The notes: generated from the letters alone by a model not told the origin. 34,404 bases of DNA from Snodgrassella alvi (GCF_002777745.1 NZ_MEIO01000063.1:1-34404); one strand, 5' to 3'. Counted from the first letter of the stretch, positions 6,612 through 12,837 are shown. Translations and numbers: made by a program.

Positions 6612-7178
6612 TTAGTTTGCGTTGCTATCTTTAACCTGTTTCAATGACGCTGATCTTATTTGACCTCTAAGCATTTCTGAAAATTCATACTCTATTCTTT
6701 CTCCTATAAACAATAGGATTAACTGTTCTTTTACGCTTAGATTCCTTGATACTTCTGCATAACCGTTTGCTGGTGTCATCCCTAACATCGCTAAGGCAGC
6801 TAGCTGAGCTGGGTAGGCTAAAGCACCTACTTCATCAGTGTCCTTTAAATCTAGTTCTGAAAATTTATCCTTAATCTCCTCAATATCATAATCATCAAAA
6901 TGCAAATATAGCGATTTATACTTATGATAAATTGCTTTTGCTGATTGAGATTTGACTCCGGCTTTGATGGTTAATTGAAAAAACACAACGATAGTAATTA
7001 TGAGGCCGGATATTATTGCGCTACACAATCCAGCTACCGTGCAAATAGCCACGAGCATCAAAATAAGCGCAGCCAACTTATCTAGTCGACCGAAAAACTT
7101 ATACATAAATTTTTCATACCAAAATGAATAGGCAATCGAAAATTTTAAGTGTTGCGCCGTTTGTTCCCTGTTATCCAT
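6612..7178 (-). CDS. Two-helix membrane protein, first pL gene
   Basis: The 188-residue product has two adjacent hydrophobic helices (about residues 33-51 and 53-73) and a long soluble, mostly helical C-terminal domain. An aromatic N-terminal helix (SFWYEKFMYKFFGR) runs into the membrane segment. This topology recalls SLATT-type two-helix proteins of defence islands and phage superinfection-exclusion proteins, but no motif proves either. The start at 7178 follows GGAGG by eight bases; the upstream in-frame ATG overlaps the GGAGG. As the first gene after pL it should be made early, unlike lambda where N sits here. Confidence 0.65.
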   Translation of the reverse strand: MDNREQTAQHLKFSIAYSFWYEKFMYKFFGRLDKLAALILMLVAICTVAGLCSAIISGLIITIVVFFQLTIKAGVKSQSAKAIYHKYKSLYLHFDDYDIEEIKDKFSELDLKDTDEVGALAYPAQLAALAMLGMTPANGYAEVSRNLSVKEQLILLFIGERIEYEFSEMLRGQIRSASLKQVKDSNAN

Positions 7179-7186
7179 GCGTATTA

Positions 7187-7220
7187 CCTCCATTTGTTAT
7201 CAAGCTCAAAAACTAAAGCC
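7187..7220 (-). repeat. Gene-start repeat block, copy A
   Basis: Minus-strand block GCTTTAGTTTTTGAG, then TTGATAACAAATGGAGG, ending in the ribosome-binding site of the membrane-protein gene. Copies B and C are at 994-1027 and 485-520. Confidence 0.6.
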
Positions 7221-7232
7221 CACTCGTTAGAA
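7210..7232 (-). terminator. Terminator-like hairpin in the pL leader
   Basis: On the minus strand AGCCCATTC, TAAC and GAGTGGGCT form a 9-bp stem with one G-T pair, followed by TTAGTTTTTG. It lies between the promoter and the first gene, so early transcripts must read through it. Confidence 0.55.
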
Positions 7233-7418
7233 TGGGCTGCGATTTTTAAACTCGTTTATTACTTGTCTCAGATTTTTCAGCATCTTATTTAAAGAACAAT
7301 GAACAATCCATTGTCGCTATCAACTTATGCAGCGTGGCAACCTAGCCTGTACCTCCTTTTGCTGCGTTTCCCCAGTTCTTTTTCATACTGAGGTCATCGG
7401 TGTCTGTGTTTGTTCGAT
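7233..7418 (-). ncRNA. Untranslated leader of the early operon
   Basis: About 240 nt separate the pL start point (near 7418) and the first ATG at 7178. Within it are a 14-codon ORF (7386-7342, MKKNWGNAAKGGTG) with no ribosome-binding site, whose frame continues 18 codons past the TAG to 7285; an AAAGGAGG sequence at about 7350; a small hairpin ACAATG/CATTGT (7299-7317) and the terminator-like stem at 7210. An antitermination or attenuation element is possible. The function is inferred only from position. Confidence 0.35.
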
Positions 7419-7424
7419 GGGTTA

Positions 7425-7454
7425 AGTATATTAATAATAGACTATTGATGTCAA
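7425..7454 (-). promoter_or_regulatory. Leftward early promoter pL
   Basis: On the minus strand TTGACA (7454-7449) and TATACT (7430-7425) are separated by 18 bp. The -35 hexamer is consensus and the -10 differs at one position. The -35 lies inside the palindromic operator at 7448-7468, so repressor binding should block polymerase. Confidence 0.8.
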
Positions 7455-7468
7455 TTTAAAATTGACAT
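7448..7468. promoter_or_regulatory. Operator OL, 21-bp palindrome
   Basis: ATGTCAATTT and AAATTGACAT are perfect inverted repeats around one central base. The 16-bp core (7451-7466) recurs with one change at 8301-8316 in the pR region. It overlaps the -35 element of pL. Confidence 0.75.
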
Positions 7469-7524
7469 AAAAGACGCAATAAGACGTAACAATATGATTT
7501 ACATTAAAAATTAGTTATAATAAT

Positions 7525-7546
7525 TGTGGTTATACCCACATTTTTT
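7525..7546. terminator. Possible terminator 3' of the repressor gene
   Basis: TGTGG and CCACA form a short stem. On the plus strand six T residues follow; on the minus strand (the repressor direction) only ATTATTATAAC follows. It starts 12 bases beyond the repressor stop, and could act for either strand. Confidence 0.35.
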
Positions 7547-7557
7547 GGTAGATACTT

Positions 7558-8220
7558 TTAGATTTTATCAAGTCGAAGAATGGCAATAACCTTGCCGCAT
7601 ATTTTAATCGCATCAATTTCTTCATTTGATAAAATATCAACTGGGTAGTTTTTATTATCACTAATTACGCGCAGCGACCCGTTAACTGAGCGTTGTAATC
7701 TTTTTACTTTCAACCCAATAGTTGACGAAAAAACATAAATTCCCTCGGAAGAATAAAGATCCACAGCACCATCAATAAACAGCAAATCGCCATTTTCGAA
7801 CGTAGGAACCATTGAATCTCCTTGTGCTGTTACTATTGATATTGAACTAAAATTACCACCAATATTTCTTTTAGCCCAAGCTTCCGATACTTCAATTAAC
7901 TGAATCGGTTCAGGAAAATCACTATTTATTGCTCCTGCGTCAGCGGTAGTCTTAACGTCAAGAAGTTTAAACTGGATAAAGCCTTTTCTAGGTTCATTTT
8001 CTAAGGTCGGTGAAGATGTTTTAGGTTCAATGTAAGGTAAAGGGTAAGAACATATATCTGAAATTCTGACCATAACTTCAAATGGTGGTGAATTCTTATT
8101 TTTCTCCCATGCTGAAACAGTCGCTTTTCCGCTGACTTCTAATGAAAAAGCTAGCTTTTCTTGGCTAAGCCCTGCATTTAGGCGGGCGTCTTTTACCCAT
8201 GCTCCAACATTATATTTCAT
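7558..8220 (-). CDS. CI-type repressor, HTH plus S24 peptidase
   Basis: The 220-residue product has an N-terminal helix-turn-helix (about residues 17-47, LSQEKLAFSLEVSGKATVSAW) and a C-terminal LexA/CI self-cleavage domain. The catalytic Ser is in QGDSMVPTF (S136), the Lys in LKVKRL (K173), and a likely cleavage site is Ala95-Gly96 (DAGA). It keeps the prophage silent by binding the operators at 7448, 8253 and 8299, and should be inactivated after DNA damage through RecA. The ATG follows AGGATATCTTT. It is divergent from the Cro-like gene and faces away from pR. Confidence 0.93.
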   Translation of the reverse strand: MKYNVGAWVKDARLNAGLSQEKLAFSLEVSGKATVSAWEKNKNSPPFEVMVRISDICSYPLPYIEPKTSSPTLENEPRKGFIQFKLLDVKTTADAGAINSDFPEPIQLIEVSEAWAKRNIGGNFSSISIVTAQGDSMVPTFENGDLLFIDGAVDLYSSEGIYVFSSTIGLKVKRLQRSVNGSLRVISDNKNYPVDILSNEEIDAIKICGKVIAILRLDKI

Positions 8221-8252
8221 AAAGATATCCTATTTTAAAAATACGTAAAGCG

Positions 8253-8268
8253 TACATCTAAAATGGAC
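8253..8268. promoter_or_regulatory. Candidate operator between repressor and cro
   Basis: TACATCTAAAATGGAC matches the OL core at 12 of 16 positions. It is 33 bases upstream of the repressor ATG and could serve in repressor autoregulation. Confidence 0.4.
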
Positions 8269-8288
8269 AATTTGTCGTGCATTATTAA

Positions 8289-8317
8289 TTGACTTATGTA
8301 TCAATTTAAAATAGACT
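8289..8317 (+). promoter_or_regulatory. Rightward early promoter pR with operator OR
   Basis: TTGACT (8289-8294) and TAGACT (8312-8317) are 17 bp apart. The operator core TCAATTTAAAATAGAC (8301-8316) covers the spacer and -10 and differs from the OL core by one base. Transcription would start near 8324, just before the Cro-like gene. Confidence 0.6.
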
Positions 8318-8346
8318 TAGCAGTTAATAATAGTAGCGAGGTAGAG

Positions 8347-8586
8347 ATGAACATTTACATACAGGAGGCCGTTAGAAAGATTGGCAACCAAAGTGCACTA
8401 GCAAGAAAGCTCAAAGTCTCTAAAGGGACTGTAAGTAGCTGGTTAAGGGGTATTAATAATGTACCCCCAAAAAAAGCGTTAGAAATTGAAAAATTGACAA
8501 ATATTTCTGCGGTTTTAATAGTGTTTCCTGATAGGGGAAATAAATATGACAATTCGAGAAAACCAGATTTTAAAGAATCAAAATAA
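8347..8586 (+). CDS. Cro/YdaS-like helix-turn-helix regulator
   Basis: The 79-residue product has a YdaS/Cro-type HTH: QEAVRKIGNQSALARKLKVS, then GTVSSWLRGINNVPPKKALEIEKLT (residues about 6-53). Such proteins bind the divergent operators and repress the repressor gene during lytic growth. The start at 8347 follows GAGGTAGAG; a longer frame from 8296 would begin upstream of the predicted transcription start. First gene of the rightward operon. Confidence 0.85.
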   Translation: MNIYIQEAVRKIGNQSALARKLKVSKGTVSSWLRGINNVPPKKALEIEKLTNISAVLIVFPDRGNKYDNSRKPDFKESK

Positions 8587-8656
8587 ACCAGCAGCAGAGG
8601 TTGCGATTGGTCTCAGTGAACAATTACAGATGGAGGCTATTTATGGCAGTAATTAG
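8546..8656 (+). CDS. Small ORF (36 aa) between cro and replication gene
   Basis: ATG at 8546 has AGGGGAAATAAAT before it and opens a 36-codon frame (starts MTIRENQILKNQNKPAAE). It overlaps the end of the cro-like gene by 41 bp and the start of the replication gene by 14 bp. The close overlaps and the good ribosome-binding site suggest it is translated, perhaps to couple translation. No family is recognisable. Confidence 0.4.
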   Translation: MTIRENQILKNQNKPAAEVAIGLSEQLQMEAIYGSN

Positions 8657-9497
8657 AGCAAGGCGCGGAAATAAATTTACTGTAATTGATAATAAAATTT
8701 TTGAAGCCGGCGAGTTGTCCTTTGATGCTAGGGGCTTGCTATGTACTTTATTGTCAAAGCCAGATAACTGGTCGGTAATTATCAAAGCGCTTGAGAATGA
8801 AACTAAAGGATGTCGCAAACATTCTAAAGCAGATGCGCTATACACAATGCTCAAAGAGCTAAAAGATAAAGGCTATGTAATCATGAAACGAAAAGCAACT
8901 GGCGAGGTTGATTATTTTGTTTATGATGCACCGCAAATTGTACAAGATGATGATTGTCCGGAGCAAGCGGAATCTGATGATGAAAGCCCAATCGGGAAAA
9001 TCCCAAACGGGGAAAATCCCAAACGGGGAAAATCCCAAACGGGGAAAATCCCCGACGGGGAAAATCCGGACGTATTAATAAATACTAATACTACTAACAA
9101 AGAACTTATAGTTAATAATAATAATATAAAAAATATATATACCACCCCACCTGCCGACGAAAAAAAACAGACCACCGTCGAAAAAAAACTGGGGGTATGG
9201 GAGGAGGGGCTAACCTTGCTTACAGACAAGGGGGTGAATAAACAGGTTGCCAAGGATTTTATTGCTGTACGGAAAACAAAAAGGGCTCCGCTCACCATGT
9301 CAGCCCTAGGCCGAATTGAGCGGGAGGCGACCAAAGCCGGCTTAACGCTTGAGGGAGTAATTCAACTGTGCGCAGAAAAAAGCTGGCAGGGGTTTGAAGC
9401 GTCATGGTTGCTACAAGGCAGTAATCATTCTCAGCTGCACAAGCCAAGCGTTAAAGACGTGCCTGTTCACACTGAGGGAGGAAGATTGTCATGGTAA
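8643..9497 (+). CDS. Replication initiator protein with internal origin
   Basis: The 284-residue product starts with a winged-helix region (about residues 20-95: FDARGLLCTLLSKPDNWSVI, LYTMLKELKDKGYVI), as in phage replication proteins of the lambda O type. A Gly/Lys/Pro linker encoded by the iterons follows (residues about 113-142), then an Asn-rich stretch and a C-terminal helical domain (GLTLLTDKGVNKQVAKDF, FEASWLL). The protein presumably binds the iterons inside its own gene and recruits the helicase loader encoded next. The start at 8643 follows GGAGG. Confidence 0.8.
   Translation: MAVIRARRGNKFTVIDNKIFEAGELSFDARGLLCTLLSKPDNWSVIIKALENETKGCRKHSKADALYTMLKELKDKGYVIMKRKATGEVDYFVYDAPQIVQDDDCPEQAESDDESPIGKIPNGENPKRGKSQTGKIPDGENPDVLINTNTTNKELIVNNNNIKNIYTTPPADEKKQTTVEKKLGVWEEGLTLLTDKGVNKQVAKDFIAVRKTKRAPLTMSALGRIEREATKAGLTLEGVIQLCAEKSWQGFEASWLLQGSNHSQLHKPSVKDVPVHTEGGRLSW
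8987..9065 (+). repeat. Iteron array, probable replication origin
   Basis: Five 15-16 bp units of the type CCCAAACGGGGAAAAT start at 8987, 9002, 9018, 9034 and 9050. The 16-bp period is out of step with the reading frame, so the repetition is kept at DNA level. The position inside the initiator gene and the adjacent AT-rich stretch follow the lambda O/ori arrangement. Confidence 0.75.
9070..9141. other. AT-rich stretch next to the iterons
   Basis: The 70 bases after the iterons are nearly all A and T (for example AATAATAATATAAAAAATAT) and encode an Asn/Ile-rich linker. This is a likely unwinding element of the origin. Confidence 0.6.
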
Positions 9498-10300
9498 GCG
9501 GATTGACATCGGTAGGCAGCATGTTTGCCAACCACCCGCAGTTTGTGGTTGCCGGACAAAGCACAGCCACATGCAGCACACATGGCGAATACCAGCAAAC
9601 GAAATATCAATCTGGTCGCGTTACCAAATGCCCAGAGTGCGAACGTGAACGTGAACAACAACGCATTGCAGACGAAAAAGCGGCGCAGTTACGAGAAGCT
9701 GCCGAACGTAAAAGCAAACTGATTGACGAGCTAATCGGCAATTCAGGCATTCCAAAACGCTTTCTTGGCAAAACGCTGAAAAGCTATCAGGTGAGCTGCA
9801 AAGAGCAACAAGACGTAATTAACGACGCCAAGGCTTTTTTGATTGAATTTAGCAGCCCTCAGGGGCATTCTGGGCGCTGTATGACAATGCTTGGCAATAC
9901 TGGTACAGGAAAGACTCACATCGCCAGCGCGATGGCTTTATGTGTCATTAAACACTATGGCGGTAAAGCGCGTTTTACCAGCGTTTCAGAAATTAACAGG
10001 CTGGTTAGAGAATCGAAGAGCTACAACGCTAAATACACTGAAACAGAAATCATTACAGCATTTGGAAATTATGACCTGCTGATTATTGATGAGGTTGGCA
10101 TTCAATCGGGAACCGATGCAGAAAGTCGCGCGTTATTCGATGTCGTTAATACTCGCTATCAGAACATGAAGCCGACAATTTTCATAAGCAATCTGAATAT
10201 AAACCAGCTTAAAGAGGCATTAGGTGAACGTCTTTTCGATAGGCTAAAAGAGGGTGGCGGCTTAATTCTTGGTTTTAACTGGGGGTCGTATCGTGGATAA
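9491..10300 (+). CDS. DnaC-like AAA+ helicase loader
   Basis: The 269-residue product has Walker A GNTGTGKT (residues 135-142), Walker B LLIIDE (196-201), a sensor-like PTIFISN and a C-terminal ERLFDRLKEGG arginine region, as in the DnaC/IstB group. The N-terminal part has cysteines at 28, 47 and 50 (CSTHG, CPEC) that may bind zinc, then a charged helix. It should load the host replicative helicase at the origin, like lambda P or DnaC. The ATG overlaps the stop of the initiator gene (ATGGTAA). Confidence 0.9.
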   Translation: MVSGLTSVGSMFANHPQFVVAGQSTATCSTHGEYQQTKYQSGRVTKCPECEREREQQRIADEKAAQLREAAERKSKLIDELIGNSGIPKRFLGKTLKSYQVSCKEQQDVINDAKAFLIEFSSPQGHSGRCMTMLGNTGTGKTHIASAMALCVIKHYGGKARFTSVSEINRLVRESKSYNAKYTETEIITAFGNYDLLIIDEVGIQSGTDAESRALFDVVNTRYQNMKPTIFISNLNINQLKEALGERLFDRLKEGGGLILGFNWGSYRG

Positions 10301-10574
10301 AAACACTTGCGTAGCTTGTCGTCATTGGATGCTGAAACGAAAAAATAATAAAGGCGAATATGTTGCCGATGAGATGACAAGGAAGGGCGGTTGGGGCTGG
10401 TGTCGGTTTGATGAGATATGGAGATATTTCCCTTATTGCAGGGAATGCCCAAAAGGCAAATTTGAGCCCGTAGAAGACGAATTGAGAAAGGCGCGGGAAG
10501 AGTGGATAGCTAGAAAAGATGCAGAACACAAAAAACGCTGCCAAGAACTTATGCAGATGGAAAGGCGGAAATAA
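10293..10574 (+). CDS. Cysteine-rich small protein (93 aa)
   Basis: A GTG start at 10293 overlaps the end of the loader gene (GTGGATAA) and follows a G-rich site. The product has CVACRHW near the N-terminus, then WCRFDEIW and CRECPKG, a set of cysteines suited to zinc binding, and a basic helical tail. A longer frame from a TTG at 10269 is possible. I do not know the family. Its place between the helicase loader and NinG is typical for small phage replication accessory genes. Confidence 0.65.
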   Translation: MDKNTCVACRHWMLKRKNNKGEYVADEMTRKGGWGWCRFDEIWRYFPYCRECPKGKFEPVEDELRKAREEWIARKDAEHKKRCQELMQMERRK

Positions 10575-10578
10575 ACAA

Positions 10579-10854
10579 ATGAATGAGATTGAGACTGAAA
10601 TGGACATTGATCTGGTGGCTAGTAAAGAACAAGCAAAAGCATGCCAACGTTTATGGTCGATGGTTATTCTTTACGCACTTAGAGACGTACGCGAAAGAAT
10701 AGCCAACACAAAAGCCAAAAATCTCGAATGGGCGATACGTCAGGAGATGGATTATTTCACAAGTCGAGATTTTGAAGCGGTATGCCGATTTGCTGGTTTT
10801 GAAATTGAGCCAGATACGATTGAAAACGGATTACGGACATTGCGGAGATGGTGA
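10579..10854 (+). CDS. Conserved phage-type hypothetical protein (91 aa)
   Basis: The product contains AKACQRLWSMVILYALRDV, then WAIRQEMDYFTSRDFEAVCRFAGFEIEPDTI. This pattern (helix, then 'YFxSxDFxxVCxxAGF' and a C-terminal helix) is seen in small phage and prophage proteins of unknown function near ninG-like genes. It is soluble and helical. The ATG at 10579 lies five bases after the previous stop, with GGCGG upstream. Confidence 0.65.
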   Translation: MNEIETEMDIDLVASKEQAKACQRLWSMVILYALRDVRERIANTKAKNLEWAIRQEMDYFTSRDFEAVCRFAGFEIEPDTIENGLRTLRRW

Positions 10855-10856
10855 AA

Positions 10857-11438
10857 ATGAAACAGCTACGAAAACCACCCAAACGCAAATGCCGCTGGTG
10901 TGGCGCAGAGTTTGAAAAGCACCGGGCATTACAGATTGTTTGCAGCTCAGCTTGCGCTATAGCCTTGAATAAGCAAAAACGAGAGATTGCCAACAAAAAA
11001 GCACAGGCGGCTGCAAAACGGCAGGAAAGGGCGGTTATAAAAGCCCGTAAGCACGCTTTAGAGACCATACCGCAGCTTACGAAGCGGGCGCAAGCGGTGT
11101 TTAATGCCTTTATTAGAATGAGAGATAAGCACCAGCCTTGCATTAGCTGCGGTAAGCCCTTGCCAGATGCCCCTAATGGCTATGATGCAGGGCATTATCG
11201 TTCGGTAGGCTCAGCACCTAATCTACGCTTTAATGAAGATAACTGCCATGGTCAATGTAAGCGTTGCAACAATTATTTAAGTGGCAATCATGTTAACTAT
11301 CGTATCAGTCTGCTTGAGCGTATTGGATTGGAGGCTGTAGAAGCACTAGAGTCTGATAACGCGCCACGCCACTATACAAAAGACGATTTACGCCAGATAG
11401 AAAGGCTATACAAAGAAAAAAGGCGGGCATTGCTATGA
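10857..11438 (+). CDS. ninG: NinG-family recombination protein
   Basis: The 193-residue product begins with a zinc-ribbon-like CRWCGAEF...CSSAC, followed by a long basic helix, and a C-terminal HNH-like core: QPCISCGKPLPDAPNGYDAG, HYRSVGSAPNLRF, then NCHGQCKRCNNYLSGN. This is the lambda NinG (Rap) family, which processes recombination intermediates. GGAGATGGTGAAA precedes the ATG at 10857; an ATG nine bases upstream is too close to that site. Confidence 0.9.
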   Translation: MKQLRKPPKRKCRWCGAEFEKHRALQIVCSSACAIALNKQKREIANKKAQAAAKRQERAVIKARKHALETIPQLTKRAQAVFNAFIRMRDKHQPCISCGKPLPDAPNGYDAGHYRSVGSAPNLRFNEDNCHGQCKRCNNYLSGNHVNYRISLLERIGLEAVEALESDNAPRHYTKDDLRQIERLYKEKRRALL

Positions 11439-11875
11439 CTGAAAGATTCAAACGCAGAATTAACAAAAAAAATAAACGGGATGTAATGAGGCTGGCGTGG
11501 GAGTTTTCTGGTGAATTACTGAATGCTCACGATGAAATTTTTATTGAAGTGCGAAGCATTACCCGATCAGATGATCAGAATGCAAAGCTGCATGCCATGC
11601 TGGGAGATATTGCCAAACAGAAGACTTTCAATGGCAAAAAACTGAGTATTGAGCAGTGGAAGATGATTTTTGTAAGTGGTCATCGAATCGCCACAGGAGG
11701 GCAGGCGGAGATGGCAATAGGGCTTGAGGGAGAGATTATAAATCTGAGGGAATCAACTGCGCAGATGGGGGTTAAGCGCATGGCTAGTCTGATTGAATAT
11801 ATAACAGCATGGGGAGCTGAAAATGATGTTAAGTTCACTGATAGGAGGGACTTATGTTATCAAAATGTAGCATAG
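11435..11875 (+). CDS. ninB: NinB-family recombination mediator
   Basis: The 146-residue product matches NinB (lambda Orf): RSITRSDDQNAKLHAMLGDIA, then LSIEQWKMIFVSGHRI, and MASLIEYITAWGAENDVKFTD. Lambda Orf binds ssDNA and SSB and helps load annealing proteins, so it fits with RecT and SSB in this phage. The ATG overlaps the ninG stop (ATGA), which suggests translational coupling. Confidence 0.9.
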   Translation: MTERFKRRINKKNKRDVMRLAWEFSGELLNAHDEIFIEVRSITRSDDQNAKLHAMLGDIAKQKTFNGKKLSIEQWKMIFVSGHRIATGGQAEMAIGLEGEIINLRESTAQMGVKRMASLIEYITAWGAENDVKFTDRRDLCYQNVA

Positions 11876-12264
11876 ATGCTGCTGAAGACGTTTTAAAAGC
11901 ATATGAGCGGGCGATGAGGGATATTGTAAGGCAAGGGCATTGCAGAAGCATTGAATGGAAATATAAAAGCGGTATTGACAAGAGTAAAACGGCTTTTGTA
12001 TTGCGCTATCCGCCAGAAGTGTTTGATATGGTCAAAAGAGCTTTATTTAAAATAGCTAATAACAATAGGGAAGCATTTGCTATTCTAAGAGTTCAGTATG
12101 CTTATATAAGCCCATATTTTAAACGTTCTGGGCGTGCGGCAGCTCAAAAAAATCAACGCACCCGTAAAAACAGCAGTACGTGGTATAGAGATGTCGAAAG
12201 GGCGTTGATAGTTTTTTGGGATTATTTACAACATGACCAAAATTTTAATAAATATTTTAAGTAA
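11854..12264 (+). CDS. Candidate late-gene regulator (Q/ArpU/RinA-like)
   Basis: The 136-residue product has a charged N-terminal helix, a middle part (YPPEVFDMVKRALFKI) and a C-terminal region reminiscent of sigma-region-4 type helices: AFAILRVQYAYISPYFKRSG, then SSTWYRDVERALIVFWDYL. That layout is common in phage late activators and antiterminators (Q, ArpU, RinA). The evidence is mainly positional: last gene before the late promoter at 12269, in the place of lambda Q. AGGAGGGACTT precedes the ATG, inside ninB. Sequence similarity alone would not prove it. Confidence 0.5.
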   Translation: MLSKCSIDAAEDVLKAYERAMRDIVRQGHCRSIEWKYKSGIDKSKTAFVLRYPPEVFDMVKRALFKIANNNREAFAILRVQYAYISPYFKRSGRAAAQKNQRTRKNSSTWYRDVERALIVFWDYLQHDQNFNKYFK

Positions 12265-12268
12265 CAAC

Positions 12269-12297
12269 TTGATAAAAATGGATATCTTAAATATAAT
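12269..12297 (+). promoter_or_regulatory. Late promoter (pR'-like)
   Basis: TTGATA (12269-12274) and a perfect TATAAT (12292-12297) are separated by 17 bp. Transcription would start near 12303. TATACA and TATAGG just downstream look like -10 elements and could cause the sigma-dependent pause used by Q-type factors. Confidence 0.8.
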
Positions 12298-12302
12298 GCT
12301 AA

Positions 12303-12466
12303 TATACAGTATAGGTATGCTTCCCTTGTAAAAGCACCGTTAATTTGCCTTTCTTTTGTTGGCAGTTTTTTTGCGCCCTGAAGAAAGGCATTAACATCTT
12401 TCTCCTTTTTTTGTTTATCTTTTATCATGCTATTTTTTACCCGCCTGCTCCTTGGCGGGTTTTTTA
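12303..12466 (+). ncRNA. Short late leader RNA (6S-like)
   Basis: The segment between the late promoter and the first terminator would give a transcript of about 165 nt, like the lambda 6S RNA. It contains a perfect 10-bp stem TGCCTTTCTT / AAGAAAGGCA (12346-12355 with 12381-12390). No convincing ORF is present. Its existence is inferred from the promoter and terminator. Confidence 0.4.
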
Positions 12467-12469
12467 TTT
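12439..12469 (+). terminator. Late leader terminator 1
   Basis: CCCGCC (12440-12445) and GGCGGG (12454-12459), closed by an A-T pair, are followed by TTTTTTATTT. Textbook intrinsic terminator. Confidence 0.8.
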
Positions 12470-12480
12470 GGGTATTTATG

Positions 12481-12509
12481 ACCAGCCTATACGGCTGGTT
12501 TTTATTTTA
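12481..12509 (+). terminator. Late leader terminator 2
   Basis: ACCAGCC and GGCTGGT form a 7-bp stem around TATAC, followed by TTTTTATTTTA. It lies 30 bases before the first late gene. The two terminators in tandem would keep late genes off unless polymerase is modified. Confidence 0.8.
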
Positions 12510-12538
12510 CCTAGAGATTTTAGAATGGGGGGTTAAAT

Positions 12539-12832
12539 ATGAGACATATTCCAAGGATGCCAGCTCCTACTCCTCTCCCAGATAAATACCAGATTGATGC
12601 CAAGATAGGTAAGGATGGTGAATTCTTGGGCTTGGATGCCAAGATATTTAATGACTATAAGTTAAAAGCCAGATACAGCGAAAAGATTGAGAATGATGTT
12701 AAAGATGTTTCAATGGCATTTGGCGATTTTGAGGAATTGGAGCAATTAATAAGCAAGATTAAGACTGCATTGAAAGATATTGGTTCATCTGTAAGTGCGC
12801 AGGATGTCCATAGTCATTCATATAGGGATTAA
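12539..12832 (+). CDS. Hypothetical first late gene product (97 aa)
   Basis: The 97-residue product is soluble with a Pro-rich N-terminus (RMPAPTPLPDKYQ) and a helical, charged C-terminal half (FGDFEELEQLISKIKTALKDIG). GGGGGG precedes the ATG. Nothing identifies its role. It stands directly upstream of the HNH nuclease gene at the start of the packaging module. Confidence 0.6.
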   Translation: MRHIPRMPAPTPLPDKYQIDAKIGKDGEFLGLDAKIFNDYKLKARYSEKIENDVKDVSMAFGDFEELEQLISKIKTALKDIGSSVSAQDVHSHSYRD

Positions 12833-12837
12833 TTAAC

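Noticed and set aside
8987-9065. CRISPR or simple coding repeat
   Set aside because: 16-bp units without spacers inside a replication gene; better explained as origin iterons.
8921-9334. Minus-strand 137-aa ORF inside the replication gene
   Set aside because: Shadow of the initiator gene; composition follows iterons and AT-rich tract.
12345-12536. Plus-strand 63-aa hydrophobic ORF in the late leader
   Set aside because: It crosses both terminators and has no ribosome-binding site. The hydrophobic residues come from T-rich terminator sequence.
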